Source: CALINB01 sp938045325 (GTDB lineage Bacteria > Pseudomonadota > Alphaproteobacteria > Rhodospirillales > CALINB01). From it: a stretch of 64,000 nucleotides of DNA. The translations under genes and the position numbers were made by a program. Numbering within the stretch: position 1 is the first letter of the stretch; each line of letters begins with the position of its first letter. Of this stretch, positions 55,696 to 64,000 are shown piece by piece. The notes beneath the pieces are model-generated. The model did not search any database, was not told where the DNA came from, and saw only the letters and a program-made list of their open reading frames with translations. The stretch spans positions 62,001 through 126,000 of the forward strand of contig JAYNQW010000002.1 of the NCBI GenBank assembly GCA_038114465.1. Reading direction: 5' to 3'.

Positions 55696-55749
55696 CAAGA
55701 CTGCCCAAGTACAGCCTCCCGGCACATCCCCATAAAGGAATTAAATTTC

Positions 55750-57153
55750 ATGGCAGAGCCATCCAGTAAGGAACCGGGAAGCTCAACATCGGGCTTTCAG
55801 CCTATTCCTTTTAAAGATGCCTTTTGGGTTTGGCTGAAAATTGGTCTCATCAGTTTCGGCGGCCCCGCCGGGCAAATCGCCTTGATGCATAAAATTTTGG
55901 TCGAAGAAAAACGCTGGATCAGCGACCATCGATTCCTTCATGCCTTGAATTATTGCATGCTCTTACCAGGGCCTGAGGCGCAACAACTGGCTACTTATAT
56001 CGGCTGGCTGTTAAACCGAACCTGGGGTGGAATTGTTGCTGGCACGCTATTTATTTTGCCCGGCTTTTTCGTCATTCTGATCCTCAGCACCCTTTATGCT
56101 GTTTATCGCGATCTTTCAATTGTTCAGGCCGTATTCTTCGGCATTAAAGCCGCCGTCCTCGCCGTCGTCATTCAGGCTGTATTCCGAATCGGCAAAAACG
56201 TTTTGAAGAATTCCATGATGATTGCGTTGGCCGCATTTGGTTTTGTAGGCATCTTTTTCTTTAACATCGCCTTTCCTATCATCGTCATCCTTGCCGGTGT
56301 CATCGGTTACTTTGGCGGGCACTTCAAACCGGATACTTTCGTCGTTGTCAAAGGTCACGGTCCCGAAGGCGAGAATGAAGTCAAGCGGGCCGTCGTCGAT
56401 GAAATGATCGAAGCGGGAAGGGCGGATCATATTCAAGCATCCGCCGCAAAAGCTATTCGGGTGACGGCCGTTTGTGTTGTGTTGTGGTTCGCGCCTATTG
56501 GTGCCGCCATAATGTTTTCCGATCCCGCGAGCGCTTTTGTCGATATCGGCACCTTCTTCAGTAAAATGGCCGTCGTGACATTCGGCGGCGCCTATGCCGT
56601 TTTGGCGTATGTCGCACAAGAAGCTGTGCAAACGTTTGGCTGGCTCAATCCCGGAGAAATGTTAAATGGACTCGGTTTAGCCGAGACCACTCCTGGTCCG
56701 TTAATCCTGGTGACGGAATTTGTCGGTTATCTGGCCGCATATCGCAACCCGGGCTCACTCGATGCCCTAACTGCAGGAACGATCGGCGCGTTTCTGACAG
56801 TTTGGGTGACATTTGTGCCGTGCTTTTTATGGATCTTTCTCGGCGCTCCTTACATGGAAGCAGCCCGGGAAAACGCGAAACTGAGTGCCGCGCTATCGGC
56901 GGTAACGGCTGTTGTCGTCGGCGTGATCCTCAATTTGGCGATCTGGTTTGGTCTGCATGTATTGTTTGGCAACGTGGAAACACAAACATTCGGCCCCTTA
57001 CGGCTGTTCACACCGGAGCTTGCCAGCATTGATTGGGGGGCTTCCGGCCTCGCTCTTCTGGCCTTATTCGCCATGTTTAAGCTCAAATGGGGCATGATTC
57101 AGACATTAACGCTTTGTTCCGCCCTTGGTGCCGCCTGGCATTACAGCGTTTAG
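55750..57153 (+). CDS. chrA: Chromate-family transporter (ChrA, two-domain)
   Basis: The 467-residue protein has two repeated CHR domains with about 12 membrane helices. The first has WLKIGLISFGGPAGQIALMH, the Trp-rich RWISDHRFLHALNYCMLLPG PEA and QQLATYIGWLL segments; the second has VVTFGGAYAVLAYVAQEA and GLAETTPGPLILVTEFVGY. Chromate efflux is the known function of the family, but many members are not tested. RBS aagga precedes ATG 55750. The C-terminus is followed by a hairpin. Confidence 0.9.
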   Translation: MAEPSSKEPGSSTSGFQPIPFKDAFWVWLKIGLISFGGPAGQIALMHKILVEEKRWISDHRFLHALNYCMLLPGPEAQQLATYIGWLLNRTWGGIVAGTLFILPGFFVILILSTLYAVYRDLSIVQAVFFGIKAAVLAVVIQAVFRIGKNVLKNSMMIALAAFGFVGIFFFNIAFPIIVILAGVIGYFGGHFKPDTFVVVKGHGPEGENEVKRAVVDEMIEAGRADHIQASAAKAIRVTAVCVVLWFAPIGAAIMFSDPASAFVDIGTFFSKMAVVTFGGAYAVLAYVAQEAVQTFGWLNPGEMLNGLGLAETTPGPLILVTEFVGYLAAYRNPGSLDALTAGTIGAFLTVWVTFVPCFLWIFLGAPYMEAARENAKLSAALSAVTAVVVGVILNLAIWFGLHVLFGNVETQTFGPLRLFTPELASIDWGASGLALLALFAMFKLKWGMIQTLTLCSALGAAWHYSV

Positions 57154-57191
57154 CGCTAAAAGAACCATAACCCCTTTGAATTTAAACAAAA

Positions 57192-57216
57192 TGGCCGGCG
57201 TATAAAACGCCGGCCA
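57192..57216. terminator. Bidirectional terminator hairpin between chrA and the ferredoxin gene
   Basis: Perfect ten-base stem tggccggcgt (57192-57201) and acgccggcca (57207-57216) with a five-base loop. On the minus strand it is followed by ttttgttt, so it best serves the convergent ferredoxin gene; on the plus strand it may end chrA transcription. Confidence 0.75.
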
Positions 57217-57289
57217 GAGTTTGTGCTCTTCAGGGAAGGGAAGATTCACAACGGAATCAAACCTGATCACACAATGGATGAATCCAGGG

Positions 57290-57712
57290 TCAAGGGCTGT
57301 GATGGCGATCACAAGTGCTTAAAATTTTAAGTAAATTTCTGAAAATTTGTGCATAACCCTTATAAGGTATTGATTTTAAAAGATTATGATCCCGGAAAAA
57401 TTTTGTGGCTGAATCCGCCCTTGTGGGCTTCCGAGTCCCGCATAACCGTTCGGCTTGGTCCAGAATATCGGCGATATCCGCCGATTGAACGCCCAAAAAG
57501 AATTTGCCGCCGGGAGCAAAGCGCATGGCAGGGCCTTTGGCGCATTGTCCAAGGCAACGAATTCGCTCGAGTTCGATATCAATTCCACGCTCGGTGATCC
57601 CGCGTTCTAATTCATCGGCGAAGGCCTCGCTGCCTTTTTCCGCGCACGATCCTTTATCGCTTTGAAAACGCCGGTTGACGCAAACAATCAGCGTGGTTGG
57701 CCGTTCCGTCAT
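57290..57712 (-). CDS. Thioredoxin-like [2Fe-2S] ferredoxin (DUF1636 family)
   Basis: A 140-residue protein. The N-terminal ~95 residues fit a thioredoxin-like ferredoxin: TTLIVCVNRRFQSDKGSC has two Cys and RIRCLGQCAKGPAM has two more, which could bind a 2Fe-2S cluster. The rest, GKFFLGVQSADIADILDQ, is typical of the family. The last ~45 residues are a variable tail. It lies nine bases after the next upstream gene (winged-helix-like) on the same strand, so these two are probably one transcript. Confidence 0.82.
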   Translation of the reverse strand: MTERPTTLIVCVNRRFQSDKGSCAEKGSEAFADELERGITERGIDIELERIRCLGQCAKGPAMRFAPGGKFFLGVQSADIADILDQAERLCGTRKPTRADSATKFFRDHNLLKSIPYKGYAQIFRNLLKILSTCDRHHSP

Positions 57713-57721
57713 AAATTTTGG

Positions 57722-58009
57722 TTATTCGTTATCGTTTAAGGTTTGCCGACCCAAATCCGTGAGGCGGCAAATTGTCCAATCCGGTTTGATCGGATTATCG
57801 AACCAGGGTTCGGCCCAACCTTTTTCAACACAACTGCGAACTGTTCGTTCGCTGACGCGTTGCCCCTCATGATCGAATAAGGGAAGCTTTCCGCCCGGTT
57901 CTTTCAGCCCGCGAATAAGCCATTGCCGTTGCGATTTACTGGGACGTCCGACAGAAACTTTTTTCGCTGTAACTTTTTCGTTCGCACTTTTGATAATTTG
58001 ATCGTTCAT
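57722..58009 (-). CDS. Small conserved hypothetical protein, winged-helix-like
   Basis: A 95-residue protein from ATG 58009 (a longer frame begins at 58066). It has the sequence GRPSKSQRQWLIRGLKEPGG, SERTVRSCVEKGWAEPWF and DWTICRLTDLGRQTL, with the pattern of a small winged-helix domain. It looks like an alphaproteobacterial protein often found next to this ferredoxin. DNA binding is a guess. It is divergent from cutA by 86 bp. Confidence 0.72.
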   Translation of the reverse strand: MNDQIIKSANEKVTAKKVSVGRPSKSQRQWLIRGLKEPGGKLPLFDHEGQRVSERTVRSCVEKGWAEPWFDNPIKPDWTICRLTDLGRQTLNDNE

Positions 58010-58095
58010 GGCCTTAACCCATAATGACGATACATCCTCACCATGGTACGGTAGATTATGATTCACGCCAAGTGAGGAAATTGAGGCCGTTAACC

Positions 58096-58413
58096 ATGCC
58101 GTTGCGATTGATTTACGTTACCTGTGAAAACCGCGAAGAAGCGTTGAAAATTGCCAATGAAACGGTCAAAAACAGGCTCGCTGCCTGCGCGAACATCATC
58201 GGCGATATTACATCCGTTTATTGGTGGGATGGGACAATTCAAGAGGGCCAAGAAGTCGCCCTAATTTTAAAAACGCGCGAAGACTTAACTGAAAAACTCA
58301 CGGCAAAAATTATGGAGTTACACAGTTATACATGTCCCTGTGTTGTCGCATTTCCGATTGAAGGGGGCAATTCGGCGTTTCTCGATTGGATTGAATCGGA
58401 AACACGTTCATAA
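58096..58413 (+). CDS. cutA: Divalent-cation tolerance protein CutA
   Basis: A 105-residue trimeric protein from ATG 58096, with gagg nine bases upstream (an upstream frame starts at 58024). It contains YVTCENREEALKIANETV, RLAACANIIGDITSVYWWDG, ALILKTREDLTEKL and HSYTCPCVVAFPIEGGNSAF, all standard. The molecular role is uncertain; it is associated with copper tolerance. Confidence 0.95.
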   Translation: MPLRLIYVTCENREEALKIANETVKNRLAACANIIGDITSVYWWDGTIQEGQEVALILKTREDLTEKLTAKIMELHSYTCPCVVAFPIEGGNSAFLDWIESETRS

Positions 58414-58429
58414 TTTCGATGTAAAAAAA

Positions 58430-58741
58430 TTAACGGCCGATAATACCGGCAATATTTCGCGCCGCATCCGCGTCGTCTCGATCTGGATCGAATGTTGAGG
58501 CGATGGCCTGCGATAAGGGATTTAACAGTTTAATATCTTTAGCGCTGGGATTGGACCGGTGTGCACCGATATCCGTCGCGACCTTTGTTAAAGACTGACA
58601 AAGTTCTGAGATGTGTTCGTATTTGGTGCCGACCAAACGCCGGCTGATGTCGTGTGCAACATACAGCAACCGGTCCAGGTGCTCATTTATTTCTTCGGAA
58701 AGATTGCCGCTTTCCAAGGCAGGAACAATCCTTTCGACGAG
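58430..58741 (-). pseudogene. C-terminal continuation of the response regulator after an in-frame TAG
   Basis: After the TAG at 58742-58744 the same frame stays open for another 103 codons: LVERIVPALESGNLSEEI, HLDRLLYVAHDISRRLVGTK, then a helical part ending ARNIAGIIGR. Read through the TAG, the two parts form a single protein (AFQIE-stop-LVERIVPALESG), and I recall related alphaproteobacterial regulators that continue in the same way. This may be a nonsense mutation, a sequencing error, or less likely readthrough. A separate start at TTG 58717, with aggat upstream, would give a 95-residue protein. Confidence 0.65.
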
Positions 58742-59353
58742 CTACTCAATTTGGAATGCATGACGCTCAAGTTTATGAATGTTGATATCCGCGATAGCTT
58801 GGTTGATTTCCTCTTGGGAAATTGCACCTTCATCTTCACCGGTTACTTTGACCCGCAGGCTGTTCGGAACCTGCAGAAGGGGGATATCACTCTCCCGGTC
58901 TTGAGATTTACGCCTGTCGGGTCCGATGTATTCACTCGTGACGACAAAAGGTTTTCTGGCTTGAACCAACTGCTCAATGCGGGACACCAAATGGCCGGAT
59001 GATAAGGGTTTTGGCAAAAGATCATCGGAACCGGATTCAATCACTTTTTTCACCAATTCGGACGTGGGATTCCATGTCGTCGCAATGATCGGCATAAACG
59101 GATTGGTGCCGACTTCATTGTGTCTTAGTTCATGGACAAGTTCACAAAAATCACCACCAGGGATATCTGAATCCGCAATCAACAAATCCGGCGGTTCACC
59201 CTCAAGTTGTTTGAGGACATCGGATGCGCTCGTGCCCTGAACAAACTCTTTGAAGCCGTTATTCGACAATATCGTTTTGATCGTGTCTCGAATAAACTTA
59301 TCCGGATCGATTAACGAAATGACGACGTTATCGTAAGATTTCTTTTCGGCCAT
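58742..59353 (-). CDS. Response regulator receiver protein, probably truncated by an amber codon
   Basis: The 203-residue protein has a REC domain: VVISLIDPDKFIRDTIKTIL (acidic pocket), the phosphoacceptor Asp in LLIADSDIPGG, the Thr in PIIATTWNP and Lys in LLPKPLSSGHLV. After this there is no DNA-binding domain but a linker, YIGPDRRKSQDRESDIPLLQ and VPNSLRVK, typical of an alphaproteobacterial regulator subgroup. It ends with TAG in LERHAFQIE, while the same frame remains open downstream. It stands alone; no kinase is adjacent. Confidence 0.85.
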   Translation of the reverse strand: MAEKKSYDNVVISLIDPDKFIRDTIKTILSNNGFKEFVQGTSASDVLKQLEGEPPDLLIADSDIPGGDFCELVHELRHNEVGTNPFMPIIATTWNPTSELVKKVIESGSDDLLPKPLSSGHLVSRIEQLVQARKPFVVTSEYIGPDRRKSQDRESDIPLLQVPNSLRVKVTGEDEGAISQEEINQAIADINIHKLERHAFQIE

Positions 59354-59497
59354 TATCTTGTTACGCCTAAAACTTCATTTGTATGCTTTCCAGCATATTA
59401 CCCTGTTTATATTGTCAGCGCTGTGATCGGCATCATGAGGCTAATAAGTGCTCATGCTAGTCCTAATTGCCATACAAGAAAGAAAAGCGCTGGGATT

Positions 59498-60646
59498 TCA
59501 GGCTTTTAAACAAATTGTGATCACAGCTTGAGCCGCAATGCCTTCACCCCGGCCGGTAAATCCAAGCCCTTCAGTCGTAGTGCCCTTAATATTCACCCGG
59601 GATGGATCAATCTGCAATATTTGTGCGATACGTTTACACATGGTTATACGGTGAGGGGATACTTTCGGCTGTTCACAAATTAATGTGATATCGGCATTTA
59701 TAATTATGCCACTCTTGGCGGTTACGAGATCGCGGGCTTTTGCTAAAAATATATCGGAAGGTGCGCCGCGCCATCGCTCGTCGCTCGGTGGAAAATGAAT
59801 ACCAATATCACCTTCGCCGGCAGCACCGAGAAGGGCATCCGTTAAGGCATGCAAACCAACATCGGCATCAGAATGTCCCGCTAACCCCTGATTATGAGGA
59901 ATTGGCACGCCACACAACATGACATGGTCACCGTCTTCGAAACGATGCACATCAAATCCATAGCCGGTCCGAATATCACCAGAGTTCATCATGTTTTCTG
60001 CCCGTGTTAAATCATCGGCCGTGGTAATTTTAAAATTATTTTCTTCCCCTTCAACAAGGGCGACGGCAAGTCCCATCTTTTCCATTAACGATGCATCATC
60101 GGTTAAGGTCTCGTGTCTCAAATTTTGATGGGCTGTTAAGATGTCTTGGAACCGAAACCCTTGAGGTGTTTGTGCGCGCCATAAATTTTCTCGTGCAACG
60201 GTTTCCGCAATCATGGACTGATGACCACGTTTTAACGTGTCATTGACGGCAACAGCCGGAATAGCGCCGGGGTGTGTTTCCAATGCATCTGTTACACGTT
60301 TGATCAAGGCATGTCCGGCAAAGGGGCGGGCCGCATCATGTATGAGAACCGTTTTCGGATTGATGCCAGTTAAACTTTCCAGCCCTAATCTGACTGATTC
60401 TTGGCGGGTTTCCCCACCAGTGACAGGGTCTAAAACGGGTAAATCGCCGATTGCTTGAGTATAGGCATCCTGATCATCGCGATGAATAACAACACGAACA
60501 TTGTCGACCCCGTCATGGTGCAAAAAGCGCAAAACAGTTTGGCGCAAGATGGCTTGCCCAGCCAATCGAGTATATTGCTTCGGGACATCGCCTCCAAACC
60601 GGGATCCTCGGCCCGCGGCGACAATTATTGCAGAACAACCACTCAT
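59498..60646 (-). CDS. ispDF: Bifunctional IspD/IspF (MEP pathway)
   Basis: The 382-residue protein fuses the cytidylyltransferase and cyclodiphosphate synthase of the non-mevalonate isoprenoid pathway. IspD part: AIIVAAGRGSRFGGDVPKQY, VLIHDAARPF, AVNDTLKRG and WRAQTPQGFRF. IspF part from about residue 225: GYGFDVHRFEDGDHVMLCG, GLAGHSDADVGLHALTDALL and GTTTEGLGFTGRGEGIAAQA. The fusion is usual in Alphaproteobacteria. It diverges from the CcsA-like gene. Confidence 0.97.
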   Translation of the reverse strand: MSGCSAIIVAAGRGSRFGGDVPKQYTRLAGQAILRQTVLRFLHHDGVDNVRVVIHRDDQDAYTQAIGDLPVLDPVTGGETRQESVRLGLESLTGINPKTVLIHDAARPFAGHALIKRVTDALETHPGAIPAVAVNDTLKRGHQSMIAETVARENLWRAQTPQGFRFQDILTAHQNLRHETLTDDASLMEKMGLAVALVEGEENNFKITTADDLTRAENMMNSGDIRTGYGFDVHRFEDGDHVMLCGVPIPHNQGLAGHSDADVGLHALTDALLGAAGEGDIGIHFPPSDERWRGAPSDIFLAKARDLVTAKSGIIINADITLICEQPKVSPHRITMCKRIAQILQIDPSRVNIKGTTTEGLGFTGRGEGIAAQAVITICLKA

Positions 60647-60794
60647 ATCGTCGTCTTTGTTTTTCCTCTATAATCCCATTGAACGAACCAACTAACGAAA
60701 AGATGCCAACGCAGGGGCTTTTCAGGCCACAAGCTAGAGGTCCTTGATCCGCTTGCCAAGAGGGAGCAAGCAAGAGGTAGAGAAAGAACTAGTT

Positions 60795-61604
60795 ATGACC
60801 AAAAGTCTGATTTTCGGTTTATCCTCGATCATCGCCATTTTACCTCTGGTGTTGATTTCCCGTCGCCGTGAACCGTGTTTGGACTCGACATTTTGGGCGG
60901 CCGTTGCCGTGAGTATTGCCGGTCCCCTCGCGTGGGTGTTCGTGCAAATGTCAGATACATGGCAAACAGGCTTATCAGCAGCATTATGGGTTACCGTCGT
61001 TGCCAGCACGTTTTTATTCGGTCTAATTTCAATTTTAAGCAAAGCCGGCTGGAAACTCGTGGCGATTTTTGCACCGTACATGCTTCTGTTGGCCATTCTG
61101 GCTTTTATTTGGCAACAAGACACCGGACAGAACACCATGACGGTCGATTTTCGATCCATTGCCCTTTGGGTTCAAATTCATATTGCCTTTTCTGTCCTAA
61201 CCTATGCATTGGTGACACTTAGCGGTGTATCTGCTCTTGGCGCTTTTATTCAAGAAAATGCCTTAAAAGCAAAACAGCCAACATCTTTTTCGCGCCTGCT
61301 GCCTTCATTAACGGAGTGTGAATCACTCACCGTGCGCTTGCTTGTTTTTGCCGCCGCGGCTTTATCGTTTGGTTTGATGAGCGGTATGGCCATTCAATAT
61401 AGCGAAACAGGAAGATTTCTTGTTTACGATCACAAAACCATCTTAAGCGTGACGTCCTTCTTTGTGATTGTCGGATTATTGTTTGCCCACTTTAAAAGTG
61501 GGATCCGGGGGCGCCTTGCGGCTCGTTTTGTTTTATTGGTTTATTTGCTGATGACCCTGGGCTATCCGGGCGTAAAATTCGTTACAAACGTCCTGCTAGG
61601 CTAG
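60795..61604 (+). CDS. CcsA/YpjD-like membrane protein
   Basis: A 269-residue protein with eight hydrophobic helices. The parts WVQIHIAFSVLTYALVTLSG, LLPSLTECESLTVRLLVFAA, FLVYDHKTILSVTSFFVIVG and MTLGYPGVKFV follow the pattern of cytochrome c assembly (CcsA/CcmC/YpjD) proteins, including the His residues in the IHIAFS and YDHKT segments. The tryptophan-rich haem motif is not evident, so the YpjD branch fits best. ATG 60795 is preferred to 60744. It is followed by dusB about 100 bp later. Confidence 0.82.
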   Translation: MTKSLIFGLSSIIAILPLVLISRRREPCLDSTFWAAVAVSIAGPLAWVFVQMSDTWQTGLSAALWVTVVASTFLFGLISILSKAGWKLVAIFAPYMLLLAILAFIWQQDTGQNTMTVDFRSIALWVQIHIAFSVLTYALVTLSGVSALGAFIQENALKAKQPTSFSRLLPSLTECESLTVRLLVFAAAALSFGLMSGMAIQYSETGRFLVYDHKTILSVTSFFVIVGLLFAHFKSGIRGRLAARFVLLVYLLMTLGYPGVKFVTNVLLG

Positions 61605-61701
61605 TTTTCGCACATAATTTAATCTTTAGTCTCCGATTTACATTGCATCTCAGCCTTTTATTGCCTAATTATTGGGCACTTTTTTGAGGGGTGAGTTTCA
61701 A

Positions 61702-62691
61702 ATGGCAATTGAAATCGGTCCAGTTCGGCTTGAATCAAATGTATTGCTCGCGCCCATGTCCGGCGTCAGCGACATGCCGTTTCGGCGTCTTGTAAAACGG
61801 TGTGGGGCAGGGCTTGTCATTTCCGAAATGATCGCCTCGCAAGCCATGGTTCATGCCAACCGCAAAACCATGAAAATGGCGACCCATTGTGCAGAAGAAC
61901 ACCCGATGTCGGTGCAACTCGCTGGATGCGACCCGTCCATCATGGCAGAAGCGGCAAAATTAAATGAAGACCGCGGGGCCGCGATTATCGATATCAACTT
62001 CGGCTGTCCGGTTAAAAAGGTCACCACCGGTCAGCAGGCGGGTTCGGCGCTCATGCGTGATGAGGACAAGGCCGCAAAAATTCTTGAGGCAACCGTCAAT
62101 GCCGTCAAATTGCCGGTAACGCTTAAAATGCGCACAGGTTGGGATGACGGTTCGCGCAATGCGCCCCGGCTGGCAAAAATTGCCGAAGATTGCGGCATAA
62201 AAATGATCACGGTACATGGGCGGACCCGTTGTCAGTTTTATAACGGCTCAGCCGATTGGTCGTTTATTCGCAAAGTCAAAGAAAACGTGTCAATTCCCGT
62301 GATCGGTAATGGTGATGTCACAACAGTTGATGACGCCAAAAACCTTCTTGAAGAGTCAGGTGCCGATGGCGTGATGGTCGGGCGGGGCACATATGGCCGC
62401 CCCTGGTTTCTCAAGCAAATTGAAGAATTTTTACAAAACGGTTCGCGCATTCCCGATCCGTCGCTGCAAGATCAAAAAAACATCTTACTCAGCCATTACG
62501 AGGACATTTTAGAGCACTACGGTATTGACCGCGGTGTCCGGATCGCCCGGAAACATATCGGCTGGTACAGCAAAGGATTGCCGGGGTCTGCAGAGTTTCG
62601 TAGCGAAGTCATGCGCTGCGCCGATGAAGCACGCGTTAAAGAAATGATTATGAACTTTTTTGACCCCTTAATCGACAGAATGGCGGCGTAA
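61702..62691 (+). CDS. dusB: tRNA-dihydrouridine synthase (DusB)
   Basis: Flavin enzyme that reduces uridine in tRNA. The 330-residue protein starts MAIEIGPVRLESNVLLAPMS (RBS gagggg) and has the active Cys in NFGCPVKKVTTGQQAGSALM, then MRTGWDDGSRNAPRLAK, VHGRTRCQFYNGSADW and VIGNGDV, and MVGRGTYGRPWFLKQI. Its stop overlaps the ntrB start (taatga). The dusB-ntrB-ntrC order is standard in Alphaproteobacteria. Confidence 0.96.
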   Translation: MAIEIGPVRLESNVLLAPMSGVSDMPFRRLVKRCGAGLVISEMIASQAMVHANRKTMKMATHCAEEHPMSVQLAGCDPSIMAEAAKLNEDRGAAIIDINFGCPVKKVTTGQQAGSALMRDEDKAAKILEATVNAVKLPVTLKMRTGWDDGSRNAPRLAKIAEDCGIKMITVHGRTRCQFYNGSADWSFIRKVKENVSIPVIGNGDVTTVDDAKNLLEESGADGVMVGRGTYGRPWFLKQIEEFLQNGSRIPDPSLQDQKNILLSHYEDILEHYGIDRGVRIARKHIGWYSKGLPGSAEFRSEVMRCADEARVKEMIMNFFDPLIDRMAA

Positions 62692-63812
62692 TGAACGACT
62701 CCGTTATTGCCTTAAAAAAAGCCGACGAAAACACGACCATAGAACTGTCTGCCGTTCTTAATGCATTGCCGTCCGCGATTCTTGTGATCGATGCGGAAAA
62801 TGTCATCAAATATCTCAACAACATGGGCGAACAATTCCTTCAAGCCAGTGCCGTTTTTATGACCAATCAGCACTTGGAGTCATTGGTGCCGTTGGACAGT
62901 CCCTTGTTCGGCCTCATCGAACAGGTGCGTAATTTAGGCAATGAAGTTATCGAATACGGTGTGCCTTTAGAATCACCACGTATCGGTAAACATTTAGCGG
63001 ATATTCAGGCCAGTTCTTTGCCGGAATCACCGGGGTGGGTTGTCCTGTCGCTGCAGGAACGTTCTATTGCCGCAAAAATCGACCGCCAACTAACCCACCG
63101 CAATGCCGCCCGTTCCATCACAGCCATGGCATCCGTTCTCGCTCATGAAGTGAAAAATCCTCTATCGGGCATTCGAGGGGCCGCGCAATTACTGGAACAA
63201 TCCGCCGACGACAGCGATATGCCGTTAACGCAACTTATTCGTGAAGAAGCTGATCGAATTTGTGCTTTAGTCGACCGCATGGGAACGTTTACCGATGGTG
63301 CACCACTGCAAGCGAAAGCGGTCAACATACATCGTGTTCTCGACCGTGTTGTGAAGCTGGCCAAGAACGGATTTGGCCGTCACCTTCGTTATATCGAGAA
63401 TTACGACCCGTCCTTGCCGCCCGTTTTGGGCGACCGGGACCTGTTGGTGCAGGTTCTTTTAAATCTGCTCAAAAACGCTGCCGAAGCGGCGCCAAAAACA
63501 AACGGAGAAATCGTGTTATCCACGTCTTACCGTCACGGTGTGCGGTTTGCCGTGCCGGGCAGCGATTCACGCGTTCACTTGCCGTTGATGATTTCCATCC
63601 AAGACAACGGCGAAGGCATTCCCGAAGACCTGCAGCCGCATTTATTTGATCCGTTTGTCACATCGAAACCGAAAGGCAGCGGATTAGGTCTGGCTTTGGT
63701 TGCAAAAATTATCGATGACCACGGCGGGGTCATCGAGTTTAAAAGTGAACCCCGGAAAACAACCTTTAAAATCATGCTGCCGATGGCAGACTCATCAATG
63801 AGTGAATGCTAA
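62691..63812 (+). CDS. ntrB: Nitrogen-regulation sensor histidine kinase NtrB
   Basis: The 373-residue cytosolic kinase has a PAS domain (AVLNALPSAILVIDAENVIK), the phosphorylated His in SVLAHEVKNPLSGIRGAAQL, the N box LLNLLKNAAEAAPKT, the G boxes ISIQDNGEGIPEDLQPHLFD and GSGLGLALVAKII. It phosphorylates NtrC under nitrogen limitation. It overlaps dusB by one base and is followed by ntrC. Confidence 0.96.
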   Translation: MNDSVIALKKADENTTIELSAVLNALPSAILVIDAENVIKYLNNMGEQFLQASAVFMTNQHLESLVPLDSPLFGLIEQVRNLGNEVIEYGVPLESPRIGKHLADIQASSLPESPGWVVLSLQERSIAAKIDRQLTHRNAARSITAMASVLAHEVKNPLSGIRGAAQLLEQSADDSDMPLTQLIREEADRICALVDRMGTFTDGAPLQAKAVNIHRVLDRVVKLAKNGFGRHLRYIENYDPSLPPVLGDRDLLVQVLLNLLKNAAEAAPKTNGEIVLSTSYRHGVRFAVPGSDSRVHLPLMISIQDNGEGIPEDLQPHLFDPFVTSKPKGSGLGLALVAKIIDDHGGVIEFKSEPRKTTFKIMLPMADSSMSEC

Positions 63813-63814
63813 CT

Positions 63815-64000
63815 ATGACATCTAAAATTCTAATTGCCGACGACGATCAGTCCATTCGAACCGTGCTAAATCAAGCTTTGGCGCGTGCCGGTTATGAAGT
63901 TAATACAACAAGTAACGCAGCGACATTATGGAATTGGATTCAAGAAGGCGACGGTGATTTAGTGATCACAGATGTTGTCATGCCGGACGAGAACGGCCTC
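63815..64000 (+). CDS. ntrC: Nitrogen-regulation response regulator NtrC, N-terminal part
   Basis: The first 62 codons of a receiver domain: KILIADDDQSIRTVLNQALA, with the phosphoacceptor Asp in LVITDVVMPDENGL at the window edge. It starts two bases after ntrB. The sigma-54 and DNA-binding domains lie outside the window. Confidence 0.92.
   Translation, partial: MTSKILIADDDQSIRTVLNQALARAGYEVNTTSNAATLWNWIQEGDGDLVITDVVMPDENGL

Overview
The window is a stretch of ordinary alphaproteobacterial chromosome of roughly half G+C. It most resembles the Rhodospirillales and related marine lineages. The evidence is gene content and order: slt/dapA/smpB; folK-rpoZ-rsh-pdxJ-acpS-lepB-rnc-era-recO-parC; rpiB-glyA-nrdR-ribD-ribE-ribB-ribH-nusB-thiL-hppA; bamE/cbp3-yceD-rpmF-plsX-fabH-ihfA-merR-tRNA-Pro; and ispDF ... 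dusB-ntrB-ntrC. Five runs of exactly ten N show that this is a scaffolded draft, probably a metagenome or single-cell assembly. No insertion sequence, prophage, CRISPR array, rRNA or genomic island is visible.

Layout: (1) 1-13 kb holds a lytic transglycosylase cut by the window edge, dapA, smpB, an RND efflux pair, an MFS carrier, a YfcG-type glutathione transferase, an unrecognised Cys/Trp-free secreted-filament-like protein, thrH, a family 5 uracil-DNA glycosylase and a NYN-domain protein. (2) 13-25 kb is a long plus-strand housekeeping block covering folate, RNA polymerase omega, stringent response, vitamin B6, ACP activation, signal peptidase, RNase III, Era, RecO and topoisomerase IV. 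(3) 25-36 kb is mainly minus strand: a TakP-like TRAP uptake system for 2-oxoacids, an N-degron leucyltransferase, motAB with a severely shortened motA, a penicillin-acylase-family hydrolase next to hemB, and metY. (4) 36-52 kb carries HIBCH-like hydrolase, ribose phosphate, serine/glycine, riboflavin and thiamine genes, the proton pyrophosphatase, and the phospholipid/fatty-acid block ending in a tRNA-Pro with a clear terminator. (5) 52-58 kb is the most accessory-like part: an RraA-like aldolase followed by divergent aconitase-family large and small subunits, a zinc-binding protein, a chromate-type transporter and a thioredoxin-like ferredoxin. (6) 58-64 kb has cutA, a response regulator split by an in-frame amber codon, ispDF, a CcsA-like membrane protein, dusB and the start of ntrBC.

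Most of the window is conserved backbone and I do not see a clearly new defence or mobile system. The observations most worth following are the three-gene RraA/LeuC-like/LeuD-like cluster, which looks like an uncharacterised hydroxyacid (de)hydratase plus aldolase pathway; motA, which keeps its start and its C-terminal half but lacks about 160 codons in between; the response regulator ORF interrupted by a single TAG; omega subunit with an acidic tail of more than 100 residues; RibB fused to a GTP-cyclohydrolase-like domain without zinc ligands; and N-gaps whose flanks overlap, so that the missing sequence is probably zero.
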